Assembly: GCA_911728435.2 (NCBI GenBank)
Contig: OU452199.1
Span: 22,454,860-22,518,859 of the forward strand
From: Apoderus coryli
Taxonomy: Eukaryota > Arthropoda > Insecta > Coleoptera > Attelabidae
DNA: 64,000 bases
Direction of reading: 5' to 3'
Shown: positions 45,555 through 56,373 of the stretch, in pieces
Layout: the number at the start of each line of letters is the position of its first letter
Position numbering within the stretch: the first letter of the stretch is position 1
Made by a program: the position numbers and the translations under genes
The notes under the pieces: model-generated
Database searches by the model: none
Seen by the model: the letters and a program-made list of their open reading frames with translations, nothing else
What the model was told of the DNA's origin: nothing

Positions 45555-45740
45555 CTTTATAAATTTTATTTTCCAACACTCCCCACAGAAAAAAATCTGA
45601 AGGTGTTAGATGTGAAGATTAATGCTGGCCACCTTATAGGTCTGTGTGTTCTTATCCAACGGTTTCTAAAGTGAGTATTTAATTACTCTCTTATTCGAAG
45701 AGCGTTGTGGGTCGGGGCGTCATCGTTGTCATCGTCTTAC
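45555..45740 (-). pseudogene. Degraded mariner-like transposase C-terminal fragment
   Basis: The minus strand reads DDAPTHNALRIRE, then RNRWIRTHRPIRWPALIFT and FRFFSVGSV, a worn version of the block with the second catalytic Asp and the WPA-SPDLTPLDFFLWG region seen better at 55,931-56,373. Several stops. Too short to classify further. Confidence 0.7.
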
Positions 45741-47142
45741 TTCATTTAAAGGAACATAATCAAGGATATTGAAAATGTGTGATTAGACTATAACCAGATA
45801 TCTATCTGCATTTAAATAAATAATAATAATAAAACGTAATTTATTGGTACAAAACCCCAAAAGCCATTGACCGAAGTCTTCAGCCTAGCATTTAAATTTT
45901 CTTCAAAACAGCGACAAACTAGTTTATTTTGAAACAAAAAAACGATCCTCGCTAGATTGATTGAAAAATCAGTGACAAAATTCCATCATCCTACGTCATC
46001 AAATATGGGTAATATGAACAAAATAAGGAAAATATTTATTGGACCTCAAAATTCTTTGCACCTTAGATTTTTAAATTCCAATTTTAACTGACCCCGTATA
46101 CTCATTCTGAAATGCGCAGATTATTCAACAATGATTATAAACAAACTTTTATATAAAACATTTTTCTGCATCTCTTTTAGCTAAGAAAATAATATTATGG
46201 TATATTTTTGAAATGGACACTTTTTTGGTTTTCCCCCGTATCTTTTCCGCTAGATCAAATTTTGATCTTGCAATTAAGTTTGACCCAAAAAGAACACAGG
46301 ACATCTATATTACTTTCTTGATAGCACTAATAATTACGGAGATACCCTGTTAAAATATCGAAAAACAACAACAAGCAAATTTAAATATATAGATTTTTTT
46401 TAAGTACTTGAATGAAAGCAAATTTCTATAAACGAAAGTTATCGAGGATAAATTTGAAAATTTGTAAAACGAATGAGTGAATTGAAGATGCGGTGTGTCT
46501 TAATAACAATGAATAATTTTGAATGAAATAAATTTTTCGAAAATAATTTGAAAAATAGATTTCAAAGCAAATAGAGAAACGAAAACAATACAAGAATCTT
46601 TCATGACTATAATAATATAATAGAGGTTCACTGAACATCGAATCTGTAATGGAGAGAAAAGAGTAAATCTCTTATAATTTATTTACGTGACTTTATCAAA
46701 ACTTGTCTGATTAAAATGATATTTCTGCATGGAAGCAGATTATTTCCTTTAAAAACACTTACAATTACATAATATTTTTGTTGTTTCGCAAGTTAAAGGC
46801 CTCCCGTTATATTACGAGTACTATATGATGCCCATGTGTGTATGTATAATATAGATTCTACCGCTTTAATGATACCCGTTAATGGCGTCACTAAAATGTA
46901 ATAGAGGCAACGTTGTCGGGAGTCATTAAATATGTAATATATATACAATATATACAAACGGGCTTCATATAGTTGTACACACATAGCGGGAAAATATCAA
47001 AATTTTGTATATTGTTTAAAGCTACCCCTCCCCGGTTGCCTCGACTAAACAAATTAAATCAAGCCGTTATATACAAAATACAATGCCCCTGGCCCTTTAG
47101 AAGTGCCGGGCGTCTGAGTGCCCATAGTGTGTACTGGGCTTC
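45741..47142. other. AT-rich region without recognised gene
   Basis: Nothing recognised with confidence. A less AT-rich patch lies at 47,020-47,140. TGACCCCGTATA (46,088) may be an old element end. Confidence 0.45.
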
Positions 47143-47556
47143 CTAACGGTAGATAGCTCCGTATATATATACATCTTCATTTTCTGCACTGCTATTATTT
47201 TCTGGAAAGAAATCATTTAATTTGTATTGCATGATGATATCTGTTGATAGATATTGTACTGCAGCAACTAGATATCGCTCTAATCCAAGATTGATCATTT
47301 TCATACAAAAATTATCCAATGTAGTGTGACCATCCATGAATTTGCAACAAACTTCACAACCTTGACTAAACTTGTCAGCTTCTAACAATACATGTGTTAC
47401 TGCAGTAGGATCAAAACATATTATCTGATAGTAATTTCCTGCATGTATTGTATCGAACTCTACTTGTAGCCATCGGTCAGATGAAAACGCCATCCACATT
47501 ATAAAATTTATTCTATGTAATTTAATTTTTTGTTGGTAACTGACTATTTGATACAA
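47143..47556 (-). CDS. Unknown 137-residue open frame, possible exon or gene fragment
   Basis: The longest non-transposon open frame in the central region. The product has a mixed composition unlike random AT-rich translation: WMAFSSDRWLQVEFDTIHAG, then Cys-rich CEVCCKFMDGHTTLDNFCMK, a Leu-rich helix GLERYLVAAVQYLS and an acidic end. I see no family motif, signal peptide or membrane segment, and no transposase feature. It starts at ATG 47556 and ends at TAG 47143; splice sites were not resolved. It may be a host exon or debris of an unknown element. Confidence 0.35.
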   Translation of the reverse strand: MYQIVSYQQKIKLHRINFIMWMAFSSDRWLQVEFDTIHAGNYYQIICFDPTAVTHVLLEADKFSQGCEVCCKFMDGHTTLDNFCMKMINLGLERYLVAAVQYLSTDIIMQYKLNDFFPENNSSAENEDVYIYGAIYR

Positions 47557-47629
47557 AATGTAGAACGTTTTATATGATCATATTTAGAGAGGGGAATATA
47601 TATAGTCTATCCTACTTGTTCTATCACCT

Positions 47630-47925
47630 TCTTTCTTGTTACAAATGCATAAAAAAAGTTTGAGGTCCTTGACATTGTATAAAAAAAACTTGTTTTACCT
47701 TCGTGTCTACAACGTATACCAAACTTGTCTTATTATCTTCATTCTTGTTACAAATACATAAAAATTGTTCGAGGTTCATGACATTGCATAGAAAAACTTG
47801 TTTAACCTTCATGTCTACAACGTATACCAAACTTGTCTTTACCCTTGTTACAATGTATAAAAACATGTTCAGCATTCTAACAACTCATTTTACCGTCATG
47901 TCTACAGCGTATACCAACTTTCAAA
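47630..47925. repeat. Three diverged tandem copies of a ~105-bp unit
   Basis: Copies begin at about 47,634 (CTTGTTACAAATGCATAAAA), 47,742 and 47,845. Each contains CATGTCTACAACGTATACCAA or a close variant. Copy 3 is shorter. Open frames on both strands here are by-products of the repeat. Confidence 0.8.
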
Positions 47926-47997
47926 CATATTGGTTGTATGGTATCACGCGCTAAACCTATCGTTTGTAAATAAACATCATGAGTTCAAATCTCTCTC

Positions 47998-48112
47998 TCC
48001 AATACCTTTTATCCAATACCCACAACCAGACTTTATAACCCAACCCCCCACCTCCAATACCTTTCATCCAATACCCACAACCAAATTTTATAACCCAACC
48101 CCCCAATTCTGA
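47998..48112. repeat. Tandem pair, 58-bp unit, pyrimidine-rich
   Basis: CCAATACCTTT-ATCCAATACCCACAACC and TTTATAACCCAACCCCCC occur twice in direct order with a 58-bp period. The plus strand is C/A-rich. Confidence 0.85.
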
Positions 48113-48179
48113 GACCCACCCAATACCCACCACCTGATTGTGACGTCAGTGATCTTGAACCCGCATAGTATATCTACTT

Positions 48180-48385
48180 AACCAAACTACCCAAACTTAA
48201 TCCAATATAAATAACCCAGAGTAACTTAACTACCTAACCCTAGCCACACTACCCTAAAGTAACTGAAATTAACCCAATATAGCTGACCCAAACTAACCTA
48301 ACAACCCAAACCAACCTAACGAAACTACCACAATATAACTCATCCAAATTAACCTAACTACCTAACGCAAACCAACCCAATCTTG
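48180..48385. repeat. Degenerate AACCTA/AACCCA-rich array
   Basis: Many close copies of AACCTAAC, AACCCAA and TACCTAAC. It resembles degraded CCTAA (insect telomere-type) repeats but has no perfect run. Confidence 0.6.
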
Positions 48386-49380
48386 CGGAAAAAAGAATAT
48401 TTGCGCGGAATAAACTTTGAGCCACGCTAATATATTTGGCAACATCGCAAATAACCTCTATATTCTTATTTGGTAGAATTGGTAAATGTAAATAAACTTG
48501 TAGCACACCAACCCTCTTTTAATATTTTAACAAATTTATTTTATTTAAAAAGTGCTTTAATAGGGAATGTGTGTCTTAAGTAGGAATTCATCAAGTTTAC
48601 TAAATAGAAGAATACACCATAAATGGTTTATATAATTAGCGGGTAATGGAGATTTTTGTTCCAAAAGAAGCGAGGCAATTTAGTTCTTTATTATTTATTT
48701 AAGAACAAAAAACTATATGATCCATTGATTTTTTGGTTGAATTCATCTCTATAAGGTAAGCTTTATAGAAAGTTAAGAAAAAGTTTCAAATTCTGTGGGT
48801 CTCCAACTTTACCACACCCACATGTTTTTATTGATGATTGTTTTTAAGCGTCTTTCGACAATGTCGATTACAGTAGTTTTAGAGAAATTTAGTTTCAATT
48901 TGTTTTTATTTTCACGAAATGGTAAGTCTTAAATTACAACATAATTATTACAACAATGCATAGTTGTGCGTTCTTCGTCCAGACATAAATACATTTCTCT
49001 TGTTGTCAACGTTCATGTACTATGCAACCTTGGTTTTTCTTATATTATTCGAGCACTGATGATGGAGCTTGATGATCTGATACCTGTATGGTTTGATGTC
49101 CGCCCCTAGAGGAATATCTTGATTTTATTTCGTAGAGGCTGACTTTTATTTTCCTCAATATTTGATATTTGTTGCAGTTTTAGTTTTATTTGAGTTTTGA
49201 AGTATTATATCTAATTTTGTTTAATTGTCGGGCATGGCCGTTAATAAATATATAAAATACGAAGTAACGAAAATCGTAAATATTTTCGTTACACATGAAA
49301 GAACAACGTCATGTAGACTTGATCCATCGATAATACCCTATTTATTTAGTTACACTTAGATATATTACATTTATTTGCAG
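48386..49380. other. AT-rich spacer upstream of the serine protease exon
   Basis: No gene recognised. The last bases (TTATTTGCAG, to 49380) form the splice acceptor of the next feature, so this is probably intron. Confidence 0.5.
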
Positions 49381-49473
49381 GTAACGTGCAACCTATCTGT
49401 TTACCTATAAACGTATATGAAAATATTATTGGTAGATATATGGAAGTCGCAGGATGGGGAGTTACTGAACATG
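49381..49473 (+). CDS. Single exon of a trypsin-like (S1) serine protease
   Basis: A 93-bp exon between a TTTGCAG acceptor and a GTAATA donor. It enters with two bases of a split codon and leaves with one, so it is a phase 1-1 exon. Frame: NVQPICLPINVYEN, then GRYMEVAGWGVTEHG. The PxCLP block followed by VAGWG is the signature of the middle of chymotrypsin-fold proteases, especially the CLIP-type enzymes of insect immunity and development; the Cys pairs with the domain's front disulfide. The catalytic His, Asp and Ser exons are not seen in the window. No disruption in the exon. It could belong to a live gene with long, element-filled introns, or be a lone relic. Confidence 0.7.
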
Positions 49474-51054
49474 GTAATATTTTTGTTATTTTTTTAACTA
49501 AATTATTTCATCTTTAAGAGTGAACACACTGTTCGGTACTATATATGTGAATATTGTTCATGTCATTGGGATAGTGGTAGTTAGTAGTCGTATTACGTAT
49601 ATTAAAAATGTTATTAGGAATTAAACAGTCACACGATTTGAGAAAAGCGTAAATGCATTCCAATGTTGAATACTGTGCCAACAAAAATATTTGTTCATTA
49701 GGCAATAGTTCAATCATAATTGTAGGGACTAAAAAATGAGAAACGAATTATAGGAAACGAAAGAAAAATGCTTGAAAATAAAAGAAGGTTAATTATAAAC
49801 AAAAGAAATATGCTGGAGGTAAGAGAAGAACTGAGAAAAGGAAGTTTAGTAAGATGTTAAAATTTGAGTCTGAAATCGACGACGTTATTAAAACCATAAT
49901 GAGTAAGTCGTCATACGTTGCAAATTAGATACATTAATTGTAAACTCAAGTTCATGCAGTCAGCAAAGCTATAACGAATATTTAAATTTTCGACAATAAA
50001 AAAATAAATAAATAAAAAAAGAGGTATGTTTTCAAAGTATCAAAAGAAGACATAGTTCTGAAATGCAATTTCTGGAAGCATGCCGGTTATACAAAAATAA
50101 ATATGTTCGTATTTTAAGGAACTTGATGAGGAAACAAGTTGGAATCGGGTAAAAAATACAGGTCTCAACATCAATCAAAATTCGCAGTTTTTTCACCAAT
50201 TAAAGCTGGATTTTTTATTTAAAAACTTCGTTGACATCACCTTGGTAAATTCAAACAAAACAAAAAATATAAATCAATCAACTAAAGTTCAAAAACTAGA
50301 CAAGACTCATCAGAAGAAATTCACTGTATAGGTAGATTCAATATTATTGAAACAACAATTTTAAACAAAGATATAAATTATAATTTTCCTTGATATTACG
50401 ATTTTGCAACAAAATATTAAATATATCATAAAATGAATACGGTTAACAGTTGAAGAAATAATTTCTGCTGAGAAAAGATGGATAAAATGTGTTGTGTTGA
50501 AAGATGGTATTTTAATTTTAAAAATACAAAGTGTGTAAAATTTCACCAATTAAAGATTTTTTTCTCCTTTCCTTTCTCTTTTGGCCTCTACACTAGGTAA
50601 TACAGCCTTTGTAATTCTTGCTTCTGCTGCTTCTTAGTTTAGCGTGGACCATGGGTCATCGGCCGCCAGATGCCAGCACCTCCGACTATATAGTCTATAT
50701 AGGAACTTTCCATTAACAAAAAGTCATTTTGTGTTAGGGATTTCAATACTAAGATGTTATAGTTATTAACGTTATTGCAAATGTCAAATAACAACCGGGC
50801 TGAGGTTTTTAGTTGGCCAAGGTTTTTATTTGCAGTTATCGGACGTATTTCGATCTCAATTTTTCGTCATTGTGCATATTTAGAAAACAAGAAAATTAAT
50901 TTCCGTAAAAAAGTCAATAATTGGGAATCTGTCAAATAAGCAGTCAGTGGCAGCTCCTGCCAGGATAACGCTACCTCCATTACGCAAACGAAATAAAAAT
51001 ATATTTTTTTCTGTACCGATTAAATTAAATATAGTATGAAACTAAACAGTTTAT
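49474..51054. other. AT-rich region after the serine protease exon
   Basis: No further protease exon seen (no GDSGGP-like reading). A less AT-rich patch at 50,640-50,700 (GTCATCGGCCGCCAGATGCC) has the look of retroelement sequence but I could not assign it. Confidence 0.45.
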
Positions 51055-51320
51055 ACTACGCACTCCCCTCGTATATCGCAGACCCACAGTAAAAAAAACT
51101 TTGCTGTACATTGTTATAGATTTACCACATGTGGAACTAAAAGATCCTGAAGAAGCAGAAGAAAATGCATTAGTGAAAAATATATCGAGTGCCTCCGAGA
51201 ATGATGAAAATTTTAATTCTATATCTCAAAGACAAAACATCATTATACTACGCACTCCACTCGTATATCGCACACCCACAGAAAAAATAAAATCTTTGCT
51301 GTACATTGGTATAGAGATTT
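51055..51320 (+). repeat. Direct duplication of ~70 bp around a short unknown open frame
   Basis: ACGCACTC-CCTCGTATATCGCA and CTTTGCTGTACATTG occur at 51,059-51,115 and again at 51,248-51,308. Between them an open stretch reads LPHVELKDPEEAEENALVKN, and this stretch recurs in decayed form at 52,188-52,310 (same acidic EEAEENAL words) inside the Tc1-like pair. Function unknown. Confidence 0.65.
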
Positions 51321-51683
51321 AAAGTCTTTCTAATATTAATTTAAAATGATTTAAAAAACCACAACTCGATATGCCTTTGTAATGTCAATACCGACCTTAG
51401 CCGTCCACAGGCGCACCTTTTTAACTTTTCATAACAATACATGCCCTACAATATTTTAAAAATCCTTTATGTATTAACAATTAATGTTAAATGTAACTCT
51501 TTTGCCATTTTAAAAATATTTTCAAAAACAAATATAATATATACTTACAGTTCACAAAATAATTCCCGCTCAAAACGAAAACAAACTTGTTCCGCTCGGG
51601 TCACTAGTATACTGCCTTATAAAAAAAAAATGTCTGTATATATATATAACTACATTGCAACCTAATACCGGCGGTGTCTGATA

Positions 51684-52918
51684 CAGTGACTGCAAAAAGT
51701 TTCATGCACTTGAGGTATTATTAAAAATTATTATGTAATTTGATAGATCTTCTTTCATTTTATTAATCTAAGAAAAACTATTGGTTACAATATTCTGCCA
51801 CCGTGTTTTACTGTCGGACACAAATTTTCTTGTTTAAATTCCACATTAAGTCTTCGCCATACCATATGATGTTCATCCGAGTGTATTTAGATTAATCTCA
51901 GAAAATAACACGTTGCCAAAAATTATTTGTTTCATTCATATTATACCCCTATTTATTTGCAAGCTGTAATCATTAACCCAACTTTTTCCAGTCACTGCAG
52001 TTATTTTTATTACTGTCGGTATCCTTTGGCAGGCATGATTTATTATAGGTCTTATATACCAGGGAGAAATGTATAAAAAAAAACGCTACATTCGATGCCC
52101 ATTTGTAATGTAAAGAGGCATGGGAACGGATAGCCCCAGTAGAATTGTTAAATTTATATATGTTAAATTAAGTTTGCATAAACTATACCACATGTGGAAT
52201 TACAAGAACCTGAAGAAGCAGAAGAAAATGCATTATAGAAAAATATATGGAGTGCCTCCGAGAACGAAGAAAATTTTCATTTTATATTTGAAAGACAAAC
52301 ACCATCTGCAACAGATATCTGCGACAAATATCGGGTCATATATTATGAGTCGCAATTAAAAGTTTTTGATGAAGAGCTAGGAATTTGGCTAGAAAATTTG
52401 GTATAGTTTTTCCAAACTTAATTTAAAATATATAAATTTAACAATTCTACCGGGGCTATCCGTTCCCATGCCTCTTTACATAACAAATAGGCATCGAATG
52501 CAGCGTTTTTTTTATACATTTCTCCCGCGTATTTAGGACGTATAATAGATCATGCCTGCCAAAGGATACCAACAGTAATAAAAATAACTACAGTACCTGG
52601 AAAAAGAATTGGGTTAATGATTAATCGAAAAAAAGAGTTTGCAAATAAATATATGAATGAAACAAATAATTTTTGCCAACGTGTTATTTTCTCAGATTAA
52701 TCTACATATATTCGGATGGACATTATATGGTATGGCGAAGACTTAATGTGGAATTTAAACAAGAAAATTTGTGTCCGACAGTAAAACACGTTGGCAGAAT
52801 ATTGTAAGCATGACTTGTTCAATAGTTTTTCGTAGATTAATTAAATGAAAGAAGATCTATCAAATTATATAATAAGTTTTAATAGTACCTCAACTGGATG
52901 AACTTTTTGCAATCACTG
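51684..52918. mobile_element. Tc1-like inverted pair flanked by TA
   Basis: Inverted arms 51,684-52,157 and 52,433-52,918 match over about 480 bp. Ends are CAGTGACTGCAAAAAG and its mirror, with TA on both sides, as for Tc1/mariner insertions. In the right arm the plus strand reads EFANKYMNETNNFWQRVIFSD near 52,635-52,710, and the left arm encodes the same on the minus strand. This is the Tc1 transposase block with a catalytic Asp. Both arms are full of stops. The 275-bp centre carries the decayed EEAEENAL sequence also seen at 51,120-51,250. Confidence 0.8.
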
Positions 52919-52920
52919 TA

Positions 52921-53484
52921 TACAGTGACAGTGCATAGGATTGGCCCGACTCGGCCAGTCCATATACGACACGAGCGGAACACGTTGGGAGTTTAAGCAT
53001 CATGTTTTATTTTAGCAAAGCCAGCGTCTTCTTTTAAATATTTATCATCAGTTAAGGTCTGAAAATAATGAAGTGACGAATACACATATTATAAAAATTT
53101 TACGTTCTATAGAAAATGTCACTGACTTATTATTACAGATGTATCGGGTGATGATATTTTTTTTTATTTTTTGTTACTTTATATTGACTTACATTTACTT
53201 AAATATGCCAGCGATGAAAAAATAAACAATGTAGAAATTTAAGTACTTTATCATTTGATATGTAACATCGGTATTTTCTATTAACAATGAAAAAAATATA
53301 ATTTTTTTAAAACTTTGACAGGCCGCCATTTTGAAATTAGCTCTCCGATTTTAATCGCCAACGAACTCACGCGATTCCATGACCTAGCCGATTTTTTAAC
53401 CAAATTTTGTTTCGATTGGTCAAAAAATGCGGCCTAAAACGTGCCGCAAAGTTTTCTATATCCCATATAATATATATATATCTA
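52921..53484. other. Spacer
   Basis: No gene recognised. AT-rich with a TATATA run just before the next element. Confidence 0.5.
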
Positions 53485-53866
53485 TCCCACCGGGAAGGGA
53501 TTCGATCGATTATGGAGAAACTACACTGTGGAACAATTTGAAAATCTGGTGTAGTACCTAGGTGGACCGGACCAATTCGGCTACAATGTTTTCAAGAATC
53601 TAGTACTTCCGGTTATACCGGAAATGAGTGTCAACTTCCTTATTTCAAATACGACCCTATATAAATTATAGCGTGAACAGGCAATATGCCGGGTGAGACA
53701 GTTCACAAACGATGGCCGGACAAGAAGTAACAACTCCATTATATCCCCATGCCAACACTAGATGCGCCCGAATCCCCTAGCAGAGAGGCTTTATTTAAGA
53801 ATTGCTTGTTACATAAAGCAACAAGACTTTAAGTTATGTTGGAAATTTGTTCACACTACCATGCTT

Positions 53867-53910
53867 TCACCAGATGGCTGTTTCGTCGATCCACGACTCA
53901 TCAGGCAGTG
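53867..53910 (-). ncRNA. Decayed hammerhead ribozyme, mirror arm
   Basis: The minus strand keeps CTGATGA, stem II GTCG-TGGAT-CGAC, GAAA and the 3' stem I strand TGGTGA. It has lost the 5' stem I strand through a 13-bp deletion between CTG repeats, and the GTC cleavage triplet is ATC. Probably inactive. Confidence 0.75.
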
Positions 53911-54011
53911 TGACATCTAGATGTCGCCAAAAACATCTCTCTCTCAATCAATTCTCGTGCTAGTATAAGCTCTTTGTAAATGTCGGAAATTTGGGTCACA
54001 CTGCCTGCCGA

Positions 54012-54055
54012 TCACCACTGATGAGTCGTGGATCGACGAAACGGCCGTCTGGTGA
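54012..54055 (+). ncRNA. Type I hammerhead ribozyme
   Basis: All parts are present in order: stem I 5' strand TCACCA (54012-54017); core CTGATGA (54018-54024); stem II GTCG (54025-54028), loop TGGAT, CGAC (54034-54037); core GAAA (54038-54041); minimal palindromic stem III CGGCCG (54042-54047); TC completing the GUC cleavage triplet (to 54049); and stem I 3' strand TGGTGA (54050-54055), which pairs perfectly with the 5' strand. Stem I is open-ended, so type I. ACGGCCGU is self-complementary, which favours action as a dimer. Self-cleavage is predicted after C54049. Such hammerheads are known in Penelope-like elements and retrozymes. No host element protein is adjacent. Confidence 0.85.
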
Positions 54056-54140
54056 AACCATGGTAGTGTGAAACAAATTTCCAACATAACTTAAAGTCTT
54101 GTTGCTTTATGTAACAAGCAATTATATAATTATATGGATG

Positions 54141-54575
54141 CTTTAATAATTTAATTTGTTAGAATATCCTAGGAGATATAGACCTACTTTAGGCGCCTGC
54201 GTATATTATTTTAATAAATACTAATACAGGGTATTTGAAAAAAACTGTTAAAATTCAAAATTTTTAAATGGCAACCCCACATTTTATATATTTTTTTGCA
54301 TCAAAAATTAGGCCAAGTTTATAAAAGGATGTCTATCCCAAAAACTGAGTTTTCAAAATAATGAAAATTTTACATTTTTCAATAACAATAGTGACATATC
54401 ACCATTCATAAATGGAGTTGCCATTTAAAAACTTTGAATGTTGACACTTTTTTCCATTTGATTTTGTACCCTTTTTTTTAAATACCCTGTATTAATATTT
54501 ACTAAAAAAATATACGTAAGCGCCAAAGTAGGTCTATATGTCCTAGGATATTCTAACAAATTAAATTATTAAAGC
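54141..54575. repeat. Inverted repeat nested beside the hammerhead pair
   Basis: TTAATAATTTAATTTGTTAG at 54,142 mirrors CTAACAAATTAAATTATTAA ending near 54,573. Arms of ~140-165 bp share CCTAGGATATTC, TAGACCTACTTT and ACAGGGTATTT in inverted order. Confidence 0.75.
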
Positions 54576-54891
54576 TTCTATATAATAGAAAATTGTTATT
54601 ATTCTTTATTCTGAAAACGTCATTTTTGACATAAAATTTCAAATATTTCGAAAACGACTGGCGACATTATGCATGAAATATGTTCTCAATTACAAGGAGA
54701 ATCCAAAAAAAAATATAATTTATATAGGGTCGTATTTGAAACAAGGAAGTTGACACCTATTTCCGGTATAACCGGAAGTATTAGATTCTTAAAAACATTT
54801 TAGCCGAATTGGTCCCGTCGACCTACGGACTACACCTGATTGTTCCACGGTGTAGTTTCTTCATAATTGATCGAATCCCTTCCCGGTGGGA

Positions 54892-55444
54892 CACCCGGTA
54901 TATAAACTTTTGAACTGAGGTCATTTTTAGACTACTTAAGTCATTAAGTAGTCACATTTTCAAGATGGCCCTATGTTTCGTTTTCCAGAAATGTCTAACG
55001 TGCCATAGACCATCAATAGCCCTGGTATAAAACGGTATATTCTGTTTATCACTAGGTGTGTAATTGTATTGTATACAAACTTCGCAATTGTGGAATCTGC
55101 AATACCTTGATTGTAATATTTGTGATCACTCTGTTACACAAATTCAAATAGCTATATTTGTGGAATCTTCTACACACACATTTGAGTGTTAGATAATATT
55201 TGTGGTTCCGACTATACACACTTTTGTAATGCCATATTTGTGGTTCAGGTTGCCATAAAAGATTTTTGGTCACAGCTTTGAAACCACGGAGTGTTAAGGA
55301 GTGTAAACGAGTTTTTCAAAATACCCAATACATCGTCTTGAATAAAAACCGAAAAGAACGGTTAACACCACAAATGTGTTTACTGCCGGGTGGGCACAAA
55401 TATGGCAACACATGTAATGGTGTGTGTGTGTGTGTGTGTGTGGG
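54892..55444. other. Spacer with ATATTTGTGG words and a GT microsatellite
   Basis: Repeated ATATTTGTGG-like words occur between 55,110 and 55,250. A (GT)n run of about 12 units lies at 55,418-55,442. No gene recognised. Confidence 0.6.
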
Positions 55445-55675
55445 GGTTCTACCACGATAGCACCCAAACGCTTTAACCAATTGAGCTATATTTTGGCATA
55501 TGAATTTGGGGCTCTCCTAGGATGAAGCTATTAGATTTTGGTTGAAATCGCTTAAGCTCTGTGATAAAGATGAACACCAACTAAATTTTCATATATCAGT
55601 GGGGGTCGAGTGATACATCATTTTAAAGCATTTTTTATCTGCTTTAAAGCGATAGGTCACCTTTGATATTTGCCC
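55445..55675 (-). repeat. SINE-like repeat, copy 2 (inverted)
   Basis: Reverse complement of 40,308-40,540. This copy shows the tRNA-like end better: on the minus strand TATAGCTCAATTGGTTAAAG (A box) followed by GCGTTTGGGTGCTATCG. A clear B box was not found. Confidence 0.65.
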
Positions 55676-55930
55676 CCATAATTCTCGAGAAAATAGCGTT
55701 TCAATTGTCATCAGCTAAGTTGGAACGTATATACCGGGTGGTCCATTTATCTTGAGACGGGCTTATATTTTAAAAACGACATATTTTTCGGAAAAAAAGT
55801 TCAAATAAAAGTTGTTTGCTATTGTGGGGCAAATGCAGTGGTGCTTTCCATTTGCGAATTTGACAACCGTTTCAAGGTGAACTTTGGTTTTTTAAATAGA
55901 AACATATATTTTTTATTACAGAATCGTATT

Positions 55931-56373
55931 CTACAGAAAAAAAAAACAAATAACTTTTGTTAACAAGATTTTTTTATTCCGATTGAAATAATAACATTTT
56001 TTACAACATTTATTTGCTATTACACGAAAGAAAAAGATCTCGACAAAACCTTGAAATTTATTATAATAAATGCTCAAAATGATGACCTCCAACTTCAATG
56101 CACTTATCAATTCGCTTTCTGAAGGAATAATATTCTCTCTGGTCACATTTCTGCAAGCATTTCTAATGCGTTCCATAATATTTTCCAGTGTAGTTAGGGC
56201 GTTCTGGTAGACTACTTCTTTAATACTTCCCCATAAAAAGAAATCGAGGGGCGTTAAATCAGGTGACCTAGCAGGCCACACAACGGGGCCACCTCTTCCA
56301 ATAAATCGATCAGGGTATTCATTATCTAACACTTCACGGGAAATTCTGGCATAATGTGCAGGACAGCCATCAT
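55931..56373 (-). pseudogene. mariner-like transposase, C-terminal part
   Basis: The minus strand reads DGCPAHYARISREVLDNEYP, with the second catalytic Asp, then FIGRGGPVVWPARSPDLTPL and DFFLWGSIKEVVYQNALTTL, the best-conserved block of this transposase type. The frame is open from 56,332 and continues past the homology into the element's 3' end. It is cut at 56,373 between His and Asp codons by the retrocopy. Confidence 0.85.

Larger units (their letters stand above)
53800..54123. repeat. 324-bp inverted repeat carrying a hammerhead in each arm
   Basis: AATTGCTTGTTACATAAAGC at the left end and its reverse complement at the right end. The arms pair for ~70 bp, then through both ribozyme motifs. 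Centre 53,915-53,990 is unpaired. Confidence 0.85.
53485..54891. mobile_element. Nested inverted-repeat element with hammerhead core
   Basis: Outer arms 53,485-53,670 and 54,714-54,891 are inverted copies (TCCCACCGGGAAGGGA outermost, CCCTATATAAATTATA innermost, with CTTCCGGTTATACCGGAA between). Inside are two further inverted pairs: 53,800-54,123 with hammerhead motifs, and 54,141-54,575. No protein gene. The outer pair looks like a foldback or MITE-type element into which the others inserted. Confidence 0.8.

Noticed and set aside
49050..49110. CTGATGATGG as a hammerhead core
   Set aside because: No GAAA and no pairing stem II downstream.
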